From: Chaetoceros tenuissimus
Lineage: Eukaryota; Bacillariophyta; Thalassiosirophyceae; Chaetocerotales; Chaetocerotaceae
Assembly: GCA_021927905.1 (NCBI GenBank)
Contig: BLLK01000057.1
Location: forward strand, 124,001-188,000
Length of the DNA: 64,000 nucleotides
Direction: 5' to 3'
Below the pieces are notes generated by a model that ran no database searches, had not been told where the DNA came from, and saw only the letters and a list, made by a program, of their open reading frames with translations. The translations under genes were made by a program, and so were the position numbers. Positions 31,439 through 41,102 of the stretch are shown in pieces (the first letter of the stretch is position 1; each line of letters begins with the position of its first letter).

Positions 31439-31557
31439 AATCAAGGGGAAGTAGGAAGGAAGTAGGAAGATATTTCGATATTTCAATTGAATTGGACTGC
31501 TTGCTGAAGACATGTACACTTGAAATTGAATCTCCTTTGAAACATTCAATATTCAAA

Positions 31558-32403
31558 ATAAGATTACAGAGAGGATTCACAAATAAGGAATGGAAGGAGA
31601 TTGGAGAGAAGTACAAAGATGGAGGAGTTCACATGTTTCGAGGAAAGAAGACTTTCTTTTATAACGGAGAGAAACTTTGGGATCAAGGTGAAGATGAAGA
31701 TCCAGAAGTAGAAGGTTGGCCACGTGTCCATGACTACGAAGAGAGAGAATCGTGGCAAGTATTAGTTGTTCTTCCCGGAGTGACAGTGATTCCTAATCGT
31801 ACTTTCTATGAATGCAGAAATATAGAGACAGTCATCATGAGCGATACCGTACGAAGAATCGAATGGAGTGCTTTTCATTGTTGCTTTAGTCTCAAGTTTG
31901 TCAGACTATCCAGAAGTCTCGAGTTTATTGGACATTACGCATTCTATGCCTGTCGATCTTTGGTTTCAATCTTTATTCCGCCATTGTGTAGAGACATTGG
32001 CGATTATGCATTGTGTGAATGTGAAAAATTGATTATTTTGGGAATACCTCAGAATGTACAACTTGGAGAAAAAGTGATTGCTGCTACGTCATTGATAAAG
32101 AAATCTCCAATTGAAAATAGACATGGGTACTATGATAGAAACAACGAAAATGAAGTAGTCCGATGGGTCAAGTCCATCAATAATGAAGAAGTATACGCTC
32201 TTCACCGTGCTTGCGCTTCTTTCAACCCCTTGTCTGAAATCATTCATGAACTAGTAAAGCGACAAGGCATCAAAGCTATGAAAATTACAAATTCAATCGG
32301 TGTCACGCCTTCCCAATATTTAGAAGCGAATACATTTGCTGACATCTCAGAAAAAGAGATTATCAACAGATATATTTCAGATATGATGGGAGAAGTTATC
32401 TAA
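31558..32403 (+). pseudogene. LRR_5 gene, array copy I, with start codon changed to ATA
   Basis: The family start reads ATA-AGA-TTA-CAG (31558-31569) where the others have ATG-AGA-TTA-CAG; the frame beyond it is intact to 32403. No in-frame ATG lies upstream. The next in-frame ATG is 25 codons downstream, inside GGVHMFRGKK, and would remove the N-terminal segment. The rest is normal: LRR_5 repeats almost identical to F, and a tail (KAMKITNSIGVTPSQ...YISDMMGEVI) closer to B and A. A shortened protein from the internal ATG is possible. Confidence 0.65.
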
Positions 32404-32556
32404 AGCAACGAAACAAGATAGATATTCAATTCATATTTCAATGATTCTATAAAGTAAACAGAAATATATCTATTTGAGTATTTACCTTATAATTATTGCG
32501 TTTAAGAACATTCTCGCCTATCATTTCTTAAACAAATATCTTCTTCGTAATGGTGT

Positions 32557-32588
32557 TTGGTATCTACCAATACAACAGGTGATACCAA
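32557..32588 (+). promoter_or_regulatory. LRR_5-family palindromic promoter element, copy J
   Basis: TTGGTATC and GATACCAA arms with a 16-nt spacer, ending 96 bp before ATG 32684. Confidence 0.65.
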
Positions 32589-32683
32589 AATCAACTTGCA
32601 GCATTTCCGAGCAATTTCAATTCACTTTAGAACGAGAAGAGATGTACATTTGAAATTGAATCTTCATCTATACACTCTATTCG

Positions 32684-33538
32684 ATGTATAAAATGAGATT
32701 ACAGAGAGGTTTCACCAATAAAGAGTGGAAACGCATCAGTGAGAAGTACGGAGATGGAGGAGTACATGATTATAGAGGAAAGAAGACTCTCTTTTACAAA
32801 GGAGAGAAACTTTGGGAAGGACGTGGCAAGAATGGTCATCCTATTGTCTATGATTTGGAAGAAAGAAACACTTGGGAAGTATTGATAGTTCTTCCCGGAG
32901 TTGAGGAGATTCCTACAAGTACTTTCTATGAATGCAGGAATTTCAAGACTGTCATTATGAGTGATAAAGTCAAGAGAATTGAAGAGTGTACTTTCCATAG
33001 TTGCATTAGTCTCGAGTTTGTCAAGCTATCGAGGAATCTTGAATACATCGGATGGGCTGCATTCAGTCACTGTACTTCTATCTATTCAATCTTCATTCCT
33101 CCATCGTGTAGAGAAATTGTCCATCTAGCATTTTCTTTTTGCGAGAAGTTGACTATCTTGAGTGTTCCTCAAACAATTGAACTTGGCGAAGGTTTGATTT
33201 TTGGTACCAAATTGATACAAGCATCTCAGTTCGACGTAAACGGACGCGGTGGCTATAGCAACAATGTCGAAGTCAACGAGTGGATTAAACATTTAAATCA
33301 AGAGCAAGAATTTGCTCTTCATCGTAAATGTGCATCCTATGAACCTTCCAAAGATGACATATATGAAATGATAAAGCTTTGTGGTCTTTCATCTCTCCAT
33401 ACAGAAAACAAAATTGGAATCACAGCATCGAAATATATGCAAGAGAATCCCTTCTTTGAAAATCAAATTGACGAAAAGAAATTGATGAATAGATATGTTC
33501 TTGATCATATGGGTGAATTCATTACATTTGATAATTGA
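32684..33538 (+). CDS. LRR_5 protein, array copy J (284 aa)
   Basis: ATG 32684 (MYKMRLQRGF). It is a near copy of C in promoter, entry motif (GGVHDYRGKKTLFYKGEKLWEGRGK) and LRR_5 repeats. It differs in the tail (MIKLCGLSSLHTENK; YVLDHMGEFITFDN). It is the last gene of the plus-strand array, 57 bp from the end of the convergent bestrophin-like gene. Mini-ORF ATG-TAC-ATT-TGA at 32642-32653. Confidence 0.85.
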   Translation: MYKMRLQRGFTNKEWKRISEKYGDGGVHDYRGKKTLFYKGEKLWEGRGKNGHPIVYDLEERNTWEVLIVLPGVEEIPTSTFYECRNFKTVIMSDKVKRIEECTFHSCISLEFVKLSRNLEYIGWAAFSHCTSIYSIFIPPSCREIVHLAFSFCEKLTILSVPQTIELGEGLIFGTKLIQASQFDVNGRGGYSNNVEVNEWIKHLNQEQEFALHRKCASYEPSKDDIYEMIKLCGLSSLHTENKIGITASKYMQENPFFENQIDEKKLMNRYVLDHMGEFITFDN

Positions 33539-33595
33539 CTCTTTTATGAAGTGTTATAAATTAATCTATGTTTTGCATCATTTTTCCATGCGTCT

Positions 33596-34828
33596 CTACT
33601 GCTCTACTTTTCCACTCTCTCCCATAGTCTCCATTTGAGTCAAGTAACTCGCCTTGATGTTATCTACCCCGTCCGAAATACCTTCACTGTACTGCCTCAA
33701 TGGCAAAATATTAAATGGTTCCTCCAACTGCATGCCAATGTCGCCAATGCCAAGCACAGAGTATGAAATTAATAACGATGCTGGAATAGTCCCAATTGGT
33801 CCTACCGCAGGATACAATGCAAATGGAAGTAAATTACTCCAGAAAAAGAATAACCTCGAGGTATGTCTCGTAAAGCATACCGGAATGGGAGTTCTCAATA
33901 CACGTTCTGCCATACCAAGACATCCCACAAGTCTCTGTACTTGTTCATCCATTTCTCTGTTATAGATAGGGTCACAGCCATCATTATTTGCAATGATACT
34001 TCTCATCATGGCCGATATCCTCAATGGCAAATGAGTCCGTTCCAAAAAGTTACTACAAATATAGGTAAAATCAGCATCACTCTCATCATTGTCAAACACA
34101 TCCTTTATCTCGGCATGAAATTCCGCATATCTCGCATCTTCAAAGTTGGGCATATCCCGTCTCATAAAATAATACCCACCTTTATAATTCAAATGCCAAT
34201 GAACCGAAATAGGATACGCTTTAATCAACTTCAACATTCGTTCCCTTTCTTGTTCATCACTGATCCACATCATACTATTCCCCGCTAAATCTCTCGAAGA
34301 GTTATTAATTTCACCCCAAAAGATTCGAGCTTCTTGAAACCTATCGTAGGAAGCATTCAATCGAAAACCAGCTAATAACCCAACCGCAGTGGTGGCACCC
34401 ACCATGGCACTTCCCTCAATGTGCAATTCCTCCAAGGCATGATTCATATTATAATAACTTAGCATGGCAGCTACCGTCCCCGTCACTGCTAAATCCGGCA
34501 ACAAGAGTCTATTCAATGGACTAGAACTTAGAATGGATTTTAAATGACGCCAGGATCTCCATGGAGATTTATGACGTTCCCAATGGAAGGGTGTAAAGTT
34601 TACATCTCGAGATGGTGATCTTCGATTGTTACGGATGAGACGACCATCATCGCAGTGATGATCGATGCGAAATACTTGTAGTTGAGATTTACGTTCTTTT
34701 TTTTGGACATAGTATTGAGTTTTTACTTTTGGCTCTATGGAAGAGGAGGAAAAGAAGGTAATTTGTAGAGATGGCAGATGGATATTTTTCGTGGAAGATA
34801 AAAGACGCTTCGATGATAGAGATTGCAT
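33596..34828 (-). CDS. Bestrophin-like anion channel (RFP-TM/UPF0187 type)
   Basis: A 410-aa protein from ATG 34828. The first ~45 residues are Ser-rich and basic, like an organelle transit region. The bestrophin-family core follows: RLNASYDRFQEARIFWGEINNSSRDL (about 155-180) and hydrophobic segments around 115-135, 145-160, 305-330 and 335-360. The late LEEPFNILPLRQYSEGI matches the conserved C-terminal helix of plant and algal bestrophins. Such proteins in algae are thylakoid or plastid anion (bicarbonate or chloride) channels. Location is inferred. It shares a promoter with the divergent plastid-targeted gene. Confidence 0.85.
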   Translation of the reverse strand: MQSLSSKRLLSSTKNIHLPSLQITFFSSSSIEPKVKTQYYVQKKERKSQLQVFRIDHHCDDGRLIRNNRRSPSRDVNFTPFHWERHKSPWRSWRHLKSILSSSPLNRLLLPDLAVTGTVAAMLSYYNMNHALEELHIEGSAMVGATTAVGLLAGFRLNASYDRFQEARIFWGEINNSSRDLAGNSMMWISDEQERERMLKLIKAYPISVHWHLNYKGGYYFMRRDMPNFEDARYAEFHAEIKDVFDNDESDADFTYICSNFLERTHLPLRISAMMRSIIANNDGCDPIYNREMDEQVQRLVGCLGMAERVLRTPIPVCFTRHTSRLFFFWSNLLPFALYPAVGPIGTIPASLLISYSVLGIGDIGMQLEEPFNILPLRQYSEGISDGVDNIKASYLTQMETMGESGKVEQ

Positions 34829-35214
34829 TTTAGAAATTTATGAGATGCTGGAACAGTTTGTAGAGTAGTCAATGAAATATAATTAGAGGACTGCAATGAA
34901 TAAAGTTTAGTAAATTCATGGATTCATTTCTCATTCCTCTCTCTTTGGAACTGCATCGAGAAACGCAAGATATGTTGTACCAGAACATTCCAATGTCTTC
35001 ATTCTTTTGACGTCATCATAGTGACGTCACTATATTGGATAGCCAATAGAAGAGATGTACCAGATAGCCATTTTAGGAGTCCCATTCTTCGCAGCCACAG
35101 AAAAAACGCACGAAGTTGAAGTGCAAAACATAACAACAGTAACAGATCTTCTAATTCAATTGAAATAAACTACAATTTGAAACTGTACTGAAAGTCTAAA
35201 CAAATATTACAGTC
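34829..35214. promoter_or_regulatory. Bidirectional promoter with two TGACGTCA bZIP sites
   Basis: Perfect CRE-type palindromes lie at 35008-35015 and 35022-35029, 14 bp apart and roughly midway between the two start codons (180 bp from 34828, 186 bp from 35215). CCAAT-like motifs flank them (about 34990 and 35041). In Phaeodactylum, TGACGT CO2/cAMP-responsive elements control carbonic anhydrase genes through bZIP factors. Application here is inference. Confidence 0.6.
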
Positions 35215-35952
35215 ATGAAGACCTTGACACTGTTCCTCCTATCAGCAATCATTGTCCAAGCAGCGGCATTCACTCCTTCTCTTCCCCTCTCTTCTTCCAC
35301 TTCTTCGTCAACATCAACAATACTCTACGCGAAAAAGAAGAGCAATCAAAAGAAAACATCGGGAGGAGGATTTGGAGCATCATCCCAAACATCAAAACCA
35401 TCGACTCAAACAAGATCTGTATCGGGCTATACAGGATCAGGCACTAAACCACTCGCCAAAGCAGCCAATACCTTTGATCAAATTCGTAAAGTATACGGTA
35501 AAGAAGGTACCTCCGACTTATACATGCGATCACCATTGAATGATCCAGAAATATTCTGGTATGTCGGTAAAGTCGTCCGAAGACTCGATAGAGATGAACA
35601 AATGGAAGGGGAAATTTTACCAAATGAAATGGAAGCAGTCATTAGTCAAAAACGACTCATTATGGAATATGCAAAGCATCAACTTCGTCCACAGAATTTT
35701 GGAGGGCCATATGCTTCTTCATTGGAGTTGTGGATTGCACCAGGTGATTCTGAAATGGATGCAGTGCAGAATAAAATTTCATTGGTGAAAGTTACTGGTT
35801 CGACCAAGGATTTACGAGAGGGGTTTTCGGTGAGTGATGTTGGGTTCAATCCTGAAATTTATGTGGGGGATGAACAAAAGGATGGTGGATTGAGAGTGAA
35901 GAGGGACGAGAATGGTGATCCTGTCAAGGATGTTTTTGAAATTAATAGTTAA
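35215..35952 (+). CDS. Plastid-targeted protein of unknown function (245 aa)
   Basis: The N-terminus MKTLTLFLLSAIIVQAAAFTPSLP is a signal peptide with an AAAF-TP junction, the diatom plastid (ASAFAP-like) signature. A Ser/Thr-rich transit region and a Lys/Gly stretch follow (to about 80). The mature part (about 85-245) is soluble and acidic: TFDQIRKVYGKEGTSDLYMRSPLNDPEIFWYVGKV, then a beta-rich tail. I do not recognise a named family. Divergent from the bestrophin-like gene, so co-regulation is plausible. Confidence 0.75.
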   Translation: MKTLTLFLLSAIIVQAAAFTPSLPLSSSTSSSTSTILYAKKKSNQKKTSGGGFGASSQTSKPSTQTRSVSGYTGSGTKPLAKAANTFDQIRKVYGKEGTSDLYMRSPLNDPEIFWYVGKVVRRLDRDEQMEGEILPNEMEAVISQKRLIMEYAKHQLRPQNFGGPYASSLELWIAPGDSEMDAVQNKISLVKVTGSTKDLREGFSVSDVGFNPEIYVGDEQKDGGLRVKRDENGDPVKDVFEINS

Positions 35953-36132
35953 TTTTAAATGAAAATGTGAATGAAGGAGTGTAGCAAAGTGAGATCTCAC
36001 TCATGAGTGTGCTTCTTTGGAGATGTACAGTACTACAATTCGAATACAATTCAAAAGTCATACGTGGCTAACGATTGTAAACTATACGTCTTACATACAA
36101 AATCAATATAGTAAGCTTTAACTTTACAAATT

Positions 36133-37688
36133 TTAGCTATCCTTATCTCCTCCAGATTTGAAGACCTCCCAAAAGGCGCCAAACCATGAATAATCATTAT
36201 TATTCCGACGAATAGACCTCACACAGGGTCTTGTATACGTCAAGAGAAACACTGGACCATGTAACGTTAACAAGCATCGCGAAATGATGTTGAGAACAAA
36301 TGGATACTTCGTTCGTGACATTTGTAGAAAGCCAATGATCAATATTGGAGTGTAGCACAGGAAGTAGCCAAAGAGATATGTTAGAGAGTGTTTGATTGCT
36401 TCTTCTTCTCTACTGAGAGATGTGTTGGTTGAGGTTCGAAGAGCAGAAAGTCGGCGTAGAGATGACTGTACTTTAGTTTTGTTGACTTGAACTTTTTGCG
36501 ATGGGCAATCTGTCTCATTTTGTGCTTCGGCTCGGATGGATTGTCTTACTTTTCTCAAGTCGAAAGCAAATGGATCAGAAGCGTTTCCCGATCTAGAGGC
36601 AGCCACATAGGTCTTAGTTGGAAGTTCTGGGCACAGCTGGATTTCCTCTTCTTCTGAGACAGATGATGAGAAGGAGAAGTCTTTTGTATCTCCTCTCTTA
36701 TAAGATGTCTTTTGTCCCTGTATTGTTTCAGAAGAGTCTGGTTCTCCTGGAGTATCCACAGCGATGGCATTTGGTGCGGTACTCAGACTTTGCTTTTCTT
36801 CATCATTGTTATCTTCGATTACATTCGACATGCTCATGACTTTTCTATTTTTTGTACGTCATTGAGCTTTGTAAAACTGGACTAGATGAATTCATTTGTA
36901 ATTGAGACTTTGGTGATGCATTCTCAGTGTTTCTTTCAAACAGCTTCTTTACTTTCGCTGGAAAAGTAACAACAGATGCCAAAAATCTAAAGCATACAGA
37001 TGAATCATTTCCATGTCCATTTCCACCTGAAAGGCTCCATCTATCTCGCTTTTGCTTCATGAGTACTAGGGAATGAATGATCATAAACGTAAATGTCAGC
37101 ATTACAAAAAATACAATGAAAAATGGCACCCCAGAAAACCATAACCCATACTGCATTGCGAACTCGTCCGCGTTCCCAATAGCATACAAAGCTTCACCTT
37201 TGGGGGCTAGAAAAGATGAAAACATGGTTCCTATCGACTGCAGAAGTACATGCAAGCTAAATCCGAAAACAAGTCTTCGTATTGCTTTTGTAAGTTTTAC
37301 TTTTGAGAAGCATAGCATGCAAAGCATGAAGGCAGCCATAGCCACGGTTGAAATGAAACCACTTGCTACATCTGTAGATATATAGGACATGATGAGGTTT
37401 TGAGATACTTGCATTGTTGCTTGATATTAACAGCGGTGTCACGTAAGAATACCGATTTTGTGCTGCAAATGAAAAATCTAATTTCGGTTCCAATCGACTA
37501 ACAATAAAGTAGTAATACCTTTCTAAAAGATCTTTTTCTGCTTGTTTAAAAACTGCACTCGAAAAAGTCTCGGAAGCTTTCTGAGTCGAGAAATTAAGCT
37601 TTTCGTAAGACGAGATCGTCACTTTTTCCAATATTTGGTGTTGAATTGCAACCATATTTCTTGCCACAAAATGAGTTGACGAACGCAA
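36133..37688 (-). CDS. GPCR-like multi-pass membrane protein; exon structure unresolved
   Basis: Three reading-frame blocks make up the gene. 37688-37430 encodes a soluble N-terminal part (THFVARNMVAIQHQILEKVTISSY...SFAAQNRYSYVTPLLIS). 37414-36845 encodes three strong membrane segments (about VASGFISTVAMAAFMLCMLCF, RRLVFGFSLHVLLQSIGTMF and WFSGVPFFIVFFVMLTFTFMIIHSL). 36837-36133 encodes a long acidic loop, then SLTYLFGYFLCYTPILIIGFLQ and a final segment ending LLTYTRPCVRSIRR. The layout resembles a receptor with a long third cytoplasmic loop. The first junction could be an intron, though the best-fitting one is only 37 nt; the second looks like a single-base frame break. Whether it is functional is open. 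Confidence 0.55.
37427..37680 (-). repeat. Inverted duplication, arm 1 (pairs with about 38015-38274)
   Basis: The minus strand here (ACTCATTTTGTGGCAAGAAAT...CTTACGTGACACCGCTG) matches the plus strand of arm 2 with moderate divergence. It encodes the N-terminal part of the GPCR-like protein. Confidence 0.8.
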
Positions 37689-37799
37689 GAAGTTACATAC
37701 TGTTCATTTGAATAGTTTTCGAAAGATTCGTGTAATTACATTAGTTGTAGGTTGACTTCAAAATGATTTATTTGAGTGTATAGAAGACATGGTCGATTC

Positions 37800-38274
37800 A
37801 TGATTCGAAATTGGCTTCAAATTCACTCGATTTCACAGACCAATGACGGAGATTGCGTCATTGTTGGTACAGTCTGTACGTACGATAAAGAATCAAAGAA
37901 AACATGGTTGAGAATGCTATTGCGATATCAATATTATAATGATTCTATGGCTAAACTAATTACATATTCATTCAGACAAACACTTCAAGAATATATTTGT
38001 AACTTCTCAGAATCGACAACTCATTTTGTAGCGAGAAATATGGTTTCGATTAAACTGTGAGATAACCGAAGTAAGCTACTTTGGAGGCTAATTTCTCGAC
38101 TCAGAAAGCTTCCGAGATTTTTTCGAGTACAATTTTGAAACAAGCGTAAAAAGATCTTTTAGAAAGGTATTAGTACTTTATTGTTAGTCGATTGGAACCG
38201 AAATTAGATTTTTCACTTTGCAGCAAAAACTCACAAAAAATTTGTATTCTTACGTGACACCGCTGTTAATAGAA
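37800..38274 (+). pseudogene. Inverted, decayed copy of the GPCR-like N-terminal region
   Basis: The plus-strand frame from ATG 37800 (MIRNWLQIHSISQ...FRQTLQEYICNFSESTTHFVARNMVSIKL) ends at 38060. After the stop, similarity to arm 1 continues to 38274 with changed frame. It contains ~70 residues upstream of THFVARN that are not evident next to the minus-strand gene, so it may preserve a lost upstream exon. No membrane segments follow. Confidence 0.6.
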
Positions 38275-39503
38275 ATGGCAATAGAGACTAGGGGGGAAAG
38301 TTCTCTGTTTGTGTGACGAGGAAAATTGCTGGTCGCTGGTCGCCCTTCGAAGGATGCATACAGTACCTTACGTACGTATGAACATGTACCAGACATGGAA
38401 AATGAAAAAATGTTTTTGTCGGAAAAGGATTATTGCACGGATCATATCTAATATGGTACCGTCTGTTCATAAACTTAACTTCAACTAGAGTGTGAAAATG
38501 AAAAAGTGATTTATCTCTTTTCGCAATTTGATCAAGTATTTGATGTAGGACTTGTCTTACTATTTTCTCGCTTCTGCCTCATGATTCCTCAAGAATGGTA
38601 TTTGTTCTCTCGATACTTCAAAATAATTAGAATTTTGTTTTGCTGAGCAAGAAAAAAAAAAGAGATAGCAATTTGTCAGCATGTTCTAGTAATTGAAAGA
38701 GTCGATATGGGAAAGAATTTGCTTTCATATTCTTACTGTGTCTGTTGCTTTCTTTCTGTATTTTGTTATGGTCTCAAGTTAGTGTTGTGCTGCAATACGT
38801 GGTAGACATGGGAACGAATAAGAGTTTTTTCATTTCAGCATTTTATTTTTGGCAAGTGAGTCAAAATGTTTTGCATTATTTTTAATTTACTTGTTCAACA
38901 AATAAAAGAAATAACAAAATTGAGATAGGAAGGATGGAATATTTCCCGGAAGCAAAAAGTCAAAAAGTCAGAAAAGCAAGAAAAAAGCCTATTACAATCA
39001 GACAAACTAAGATGCAATACCAAGATTCGTAGGTACGTATGATGGCTTTCTCTTAGTTCTTGGTTTCTGATAGGATTGAATTACGGAAAAACATCTGTTT
39101 TGTTTAATGTCACTGATTACAAAGATCAAAGAGCTGCTTGAAGCTTCTTCTCGTGATCATCATTCATGAAAAATCTAGAACAAAAGAGTGTATTTTCAAA
39201 TCAATCATAAAAACAGAGAGACCAGGCATAAGGGAAAGATGACGCATGCAGTCACTTTACGAAGCTAGATATGTGGCATTCTAGCCACTAGTCATTTACT
39301 GTTTTCTACTTGTTGCTTGTCGCTTGACTGTCGCATCTCTCATTGTCTTATCCACCCATCACACCCCACATCTTCTAAACCCGATTCTTCCGAAACGATG
39401 CGATTAAGTTTTGAAGTTTTTCAAAATTTACAAATTTTCTTATATAGGTTTTTAATTTTAAAAGTTACGTTAGGTACTTTTCATTCATTGACTTCTACAA
39501 GTC
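38275..39503. other. 1.2-kb non-coding stretch with an HSF scrap
   Basis: AT-rich. The only recognisable piece is the HSF N-terminal fragment at 38672-38728. Sequence around 38930-39000 (GAAGCAAAAAGTCAAAAAGTCAGAAAAGC) loosely resembles the region upstream of the HSF gene near 40500, in keeping with a decayed duplicate. No gene is seen. Confidence 0.45.
38672..38728 (-). pseudogene. HSF gene fragment
   Basis: The minus strand from ATG 38728 reads MKANSFPYRLFQLLEHADK, against MKSNSFPCRLFQLLEHADK in the HSF gene at 39504-40379. The match ends at ADK, just before the rest of the DNA-binding domain. Confidence 0.7.
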
Positions 39504-40379
39504 TCAATCAAATACTGAATTGAGTTCGGACAAATTATTTGGGAGCAAACTTTTTTGCTGGTTAAGAAAGTTTTGCCAAAGATTCAGATCATTGCTTTCA
39601 TCCCAAACTTCACTATGATCGGCATTATCAAGTAATGGTGTGACCTCAATGCATCTCTGTTCATTATGATCATCCAAACATGAAGATTTTCCTTTGTCTG
39701 TCGAAGAAGTTCTTTCTCTCGTCGCTGTCACTGCTGCAGCACCAGTGATAGTATCTTTGATCATCCCTGATCTGTAGACTGAAACAAAATCAGAACTGGT
39801 TTTGAGAATCTTGACAGCAAAGTTGCCTACATCTGTGCAACAAGGAATATTAGAGTATGACGGTGCAAAAGGATGTGCTTGACCACATACACCTGATGGA
39901 GTATCAGGTTTAGCGGCACCACCAGCACCGAATGAGGTTTGTTCTTGAATTTGGTCTTCTTGAAGACTGCTTGCGGTTGTAGGAAGCCATTCCATTTCAT
40001 GAAACTTTGGCTCGAAAAGCGGGCATGAGCTACCAAGTATCGCACTCGAGACAATTGTACCAGGCTTTTGCCGTTTCATATTAAGGCAAAGATCTATTCT
40101 CGTACGGAGGAAGGACTTGTGGTAATAGCTCTTGAAATCGGGACTGTTCACTCTCCTGATCTGTACAAATCCCCAAAAATTGAGGGACCGCCGGAATGAA
40201 TCATATTGAGCTGTTGCAAAGAACAGCAGAGGCAGGACTTCATTTTCCAGTCTTTTCTTGTCTTTGATGAGGAAGGATCTTCCATGTGGTTGCCATGATA
40301 TAATTGCCTGCAAGTCGGGAGACTTGTCAGCGTGTTCTAGTAATTGAAAGAGTCGACATGGAAAAGAATTGCTTTTCAT
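39504..40379 (-). CDS. Heat-shock-factor-type transcription factor (291 aa)
   Basis: ATG 40379. Residues 5-100 form an HSF DNA-binding domain: FPCRLFQLLEHADKSPDLQAIISWQPHGRSFLIKD, then QYDSFRRSLNFWGFVQIRR (recognition helix and wing) and YYHKSFLR. The remaining ~190 residues are Ser/Asp-rich without a clear heptad oligomerisation region. Diatoms carry a large HSF-like family, so the target is not predictable. A single exon. Confidence 0.85.
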   Translation of the reverse strand: MKSNSFPCRLFQLLEHADKSPDLQAIISWQPHGRSFLIKDKKRLENEVLPLLFFATAQYDSFRRSLNFWGFVQIRRVNSPDFKSYYHKSFLRTRIDLCLNMKRQKPGTIVSSAILGSSCPLFEPKFHEMEWLPTTASSLQEDQIQEQTSFGAGGAAKPDTPSGVCGQAHPFAPSYSNIPCCTDVGNFAVKILKTSSDFVSVYRSGMIKDTITGAAAVTATRERTSSTDKGKSSCLDDHNEQRCIEVTPLLDNADHSEVWDESNDLNLWQNFLNQQKSLLPNNLSELNSVFD

Positions 40380-41102
40380 TTTGCTTTGGTGATTTTATGT
40401 GGTACTCATGGCAGCAAGGAGAGTCGAGTCGATGATCTTGTGTACTAGAACTAGAAGAAAGGGAAGGAAGGAATTGTTGCTCGTTCAAAAACCAAAGCGG
40501 AAGCAATATGTCATAATGTCATAGTGTCAGAAGTCAAGAAAGCAGAACTCAGTACAAAAAACAATATGCCACTCATGAATACACACAGGTAGAGTTAATA
40601 ACCTTCTCTTGAAGTTCTGGGTTTCTGAACTTAAAATAACATTCCCGGGTTTGTAACTTTGTATTTTTAAGTTACTAGCAGGTTTGAAGCTTTTAGATGG
40701 ATGATCACAGTTTATCATCTGTTCAACTAAGTTACAAAAGTAAAATATAAGGAAGAGAAGGATAGAATACCTAGGATGAATCGAATCTCTGTGCTCCTAA
40801 ACCAGATGCAACAAAATCTCAAATTCTCACTATTCGATTCCACTACGACTAAAACATCAAAAGGAAAGTACGTCAGTGGCTTCTCATTTCGAGTTTCCTT
40901 GAAGCATGAAGTAAAAATAACACATGCGACAAGTCAAGAAAGCAGGAATGCAAAAAGAGTTGAAGTGTCAAGAAAGCAGGAATGAGGATCCTGTTCTCAT
41001 AACTTCTGTGTTATCTAAAAGACATTACCATTATAAAATACATTGGGAGAGTCATTACTAGATCAGAAAGTAGCCGAGCTGTAGGGTTAGAGTAAGCTTC
41101 AG
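40380..41102. other. Intergenic region between the HSF gene and the GPCR-like pseudogene
   Basis: No convincing gene. A 17-nt unit TCAAGAAAGCAGGAATG occurs twice at about 40937-40984, with further TCAAGAAAGCAG near 40535. Confidence 0.4.

Larger units (their letters stand above)
28374..31516 (+). repeat. Segmental duplication, right copy (pairs with 23620-26762)
   Basis: See the left copy. It contains the end of gene G, the second transposon copy, gene H and the promoter of gene I. After about 31517 the similarity breaks for some 230 bp, then resumes, which points to later exchange around the start of gene I. Confidence 0.9.

Noticed and set aside
19542-32588. CRISPR-like array made of the repeated palindrome
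   Set aside because: Copies are hundreds to thousands of bases apart and each precedes a gene; they are promoter elements.
19704-33538. Bacterial contamination or horizontal transfer, because LRR_5 repeats resemble bacterial BspA
   Set aside because: The genes lie among intron-bearing eukaryotic genes with like base composition, and the family is spread on both sides of them.
37257-37429. Continuation SISKPHHVLYIYRCSKW of the receptor N-terminal frame
   Set aside because: It overlaps the conserved membrane segments in another frame and has no counterpart in the second copy.
40776-40985. 69-residue frame MNRISVLLNQMQQNL
   Set aside because: Runs into a repeated TCAAGAAAGCAGGAATG unit and has no domain or neighbour support.
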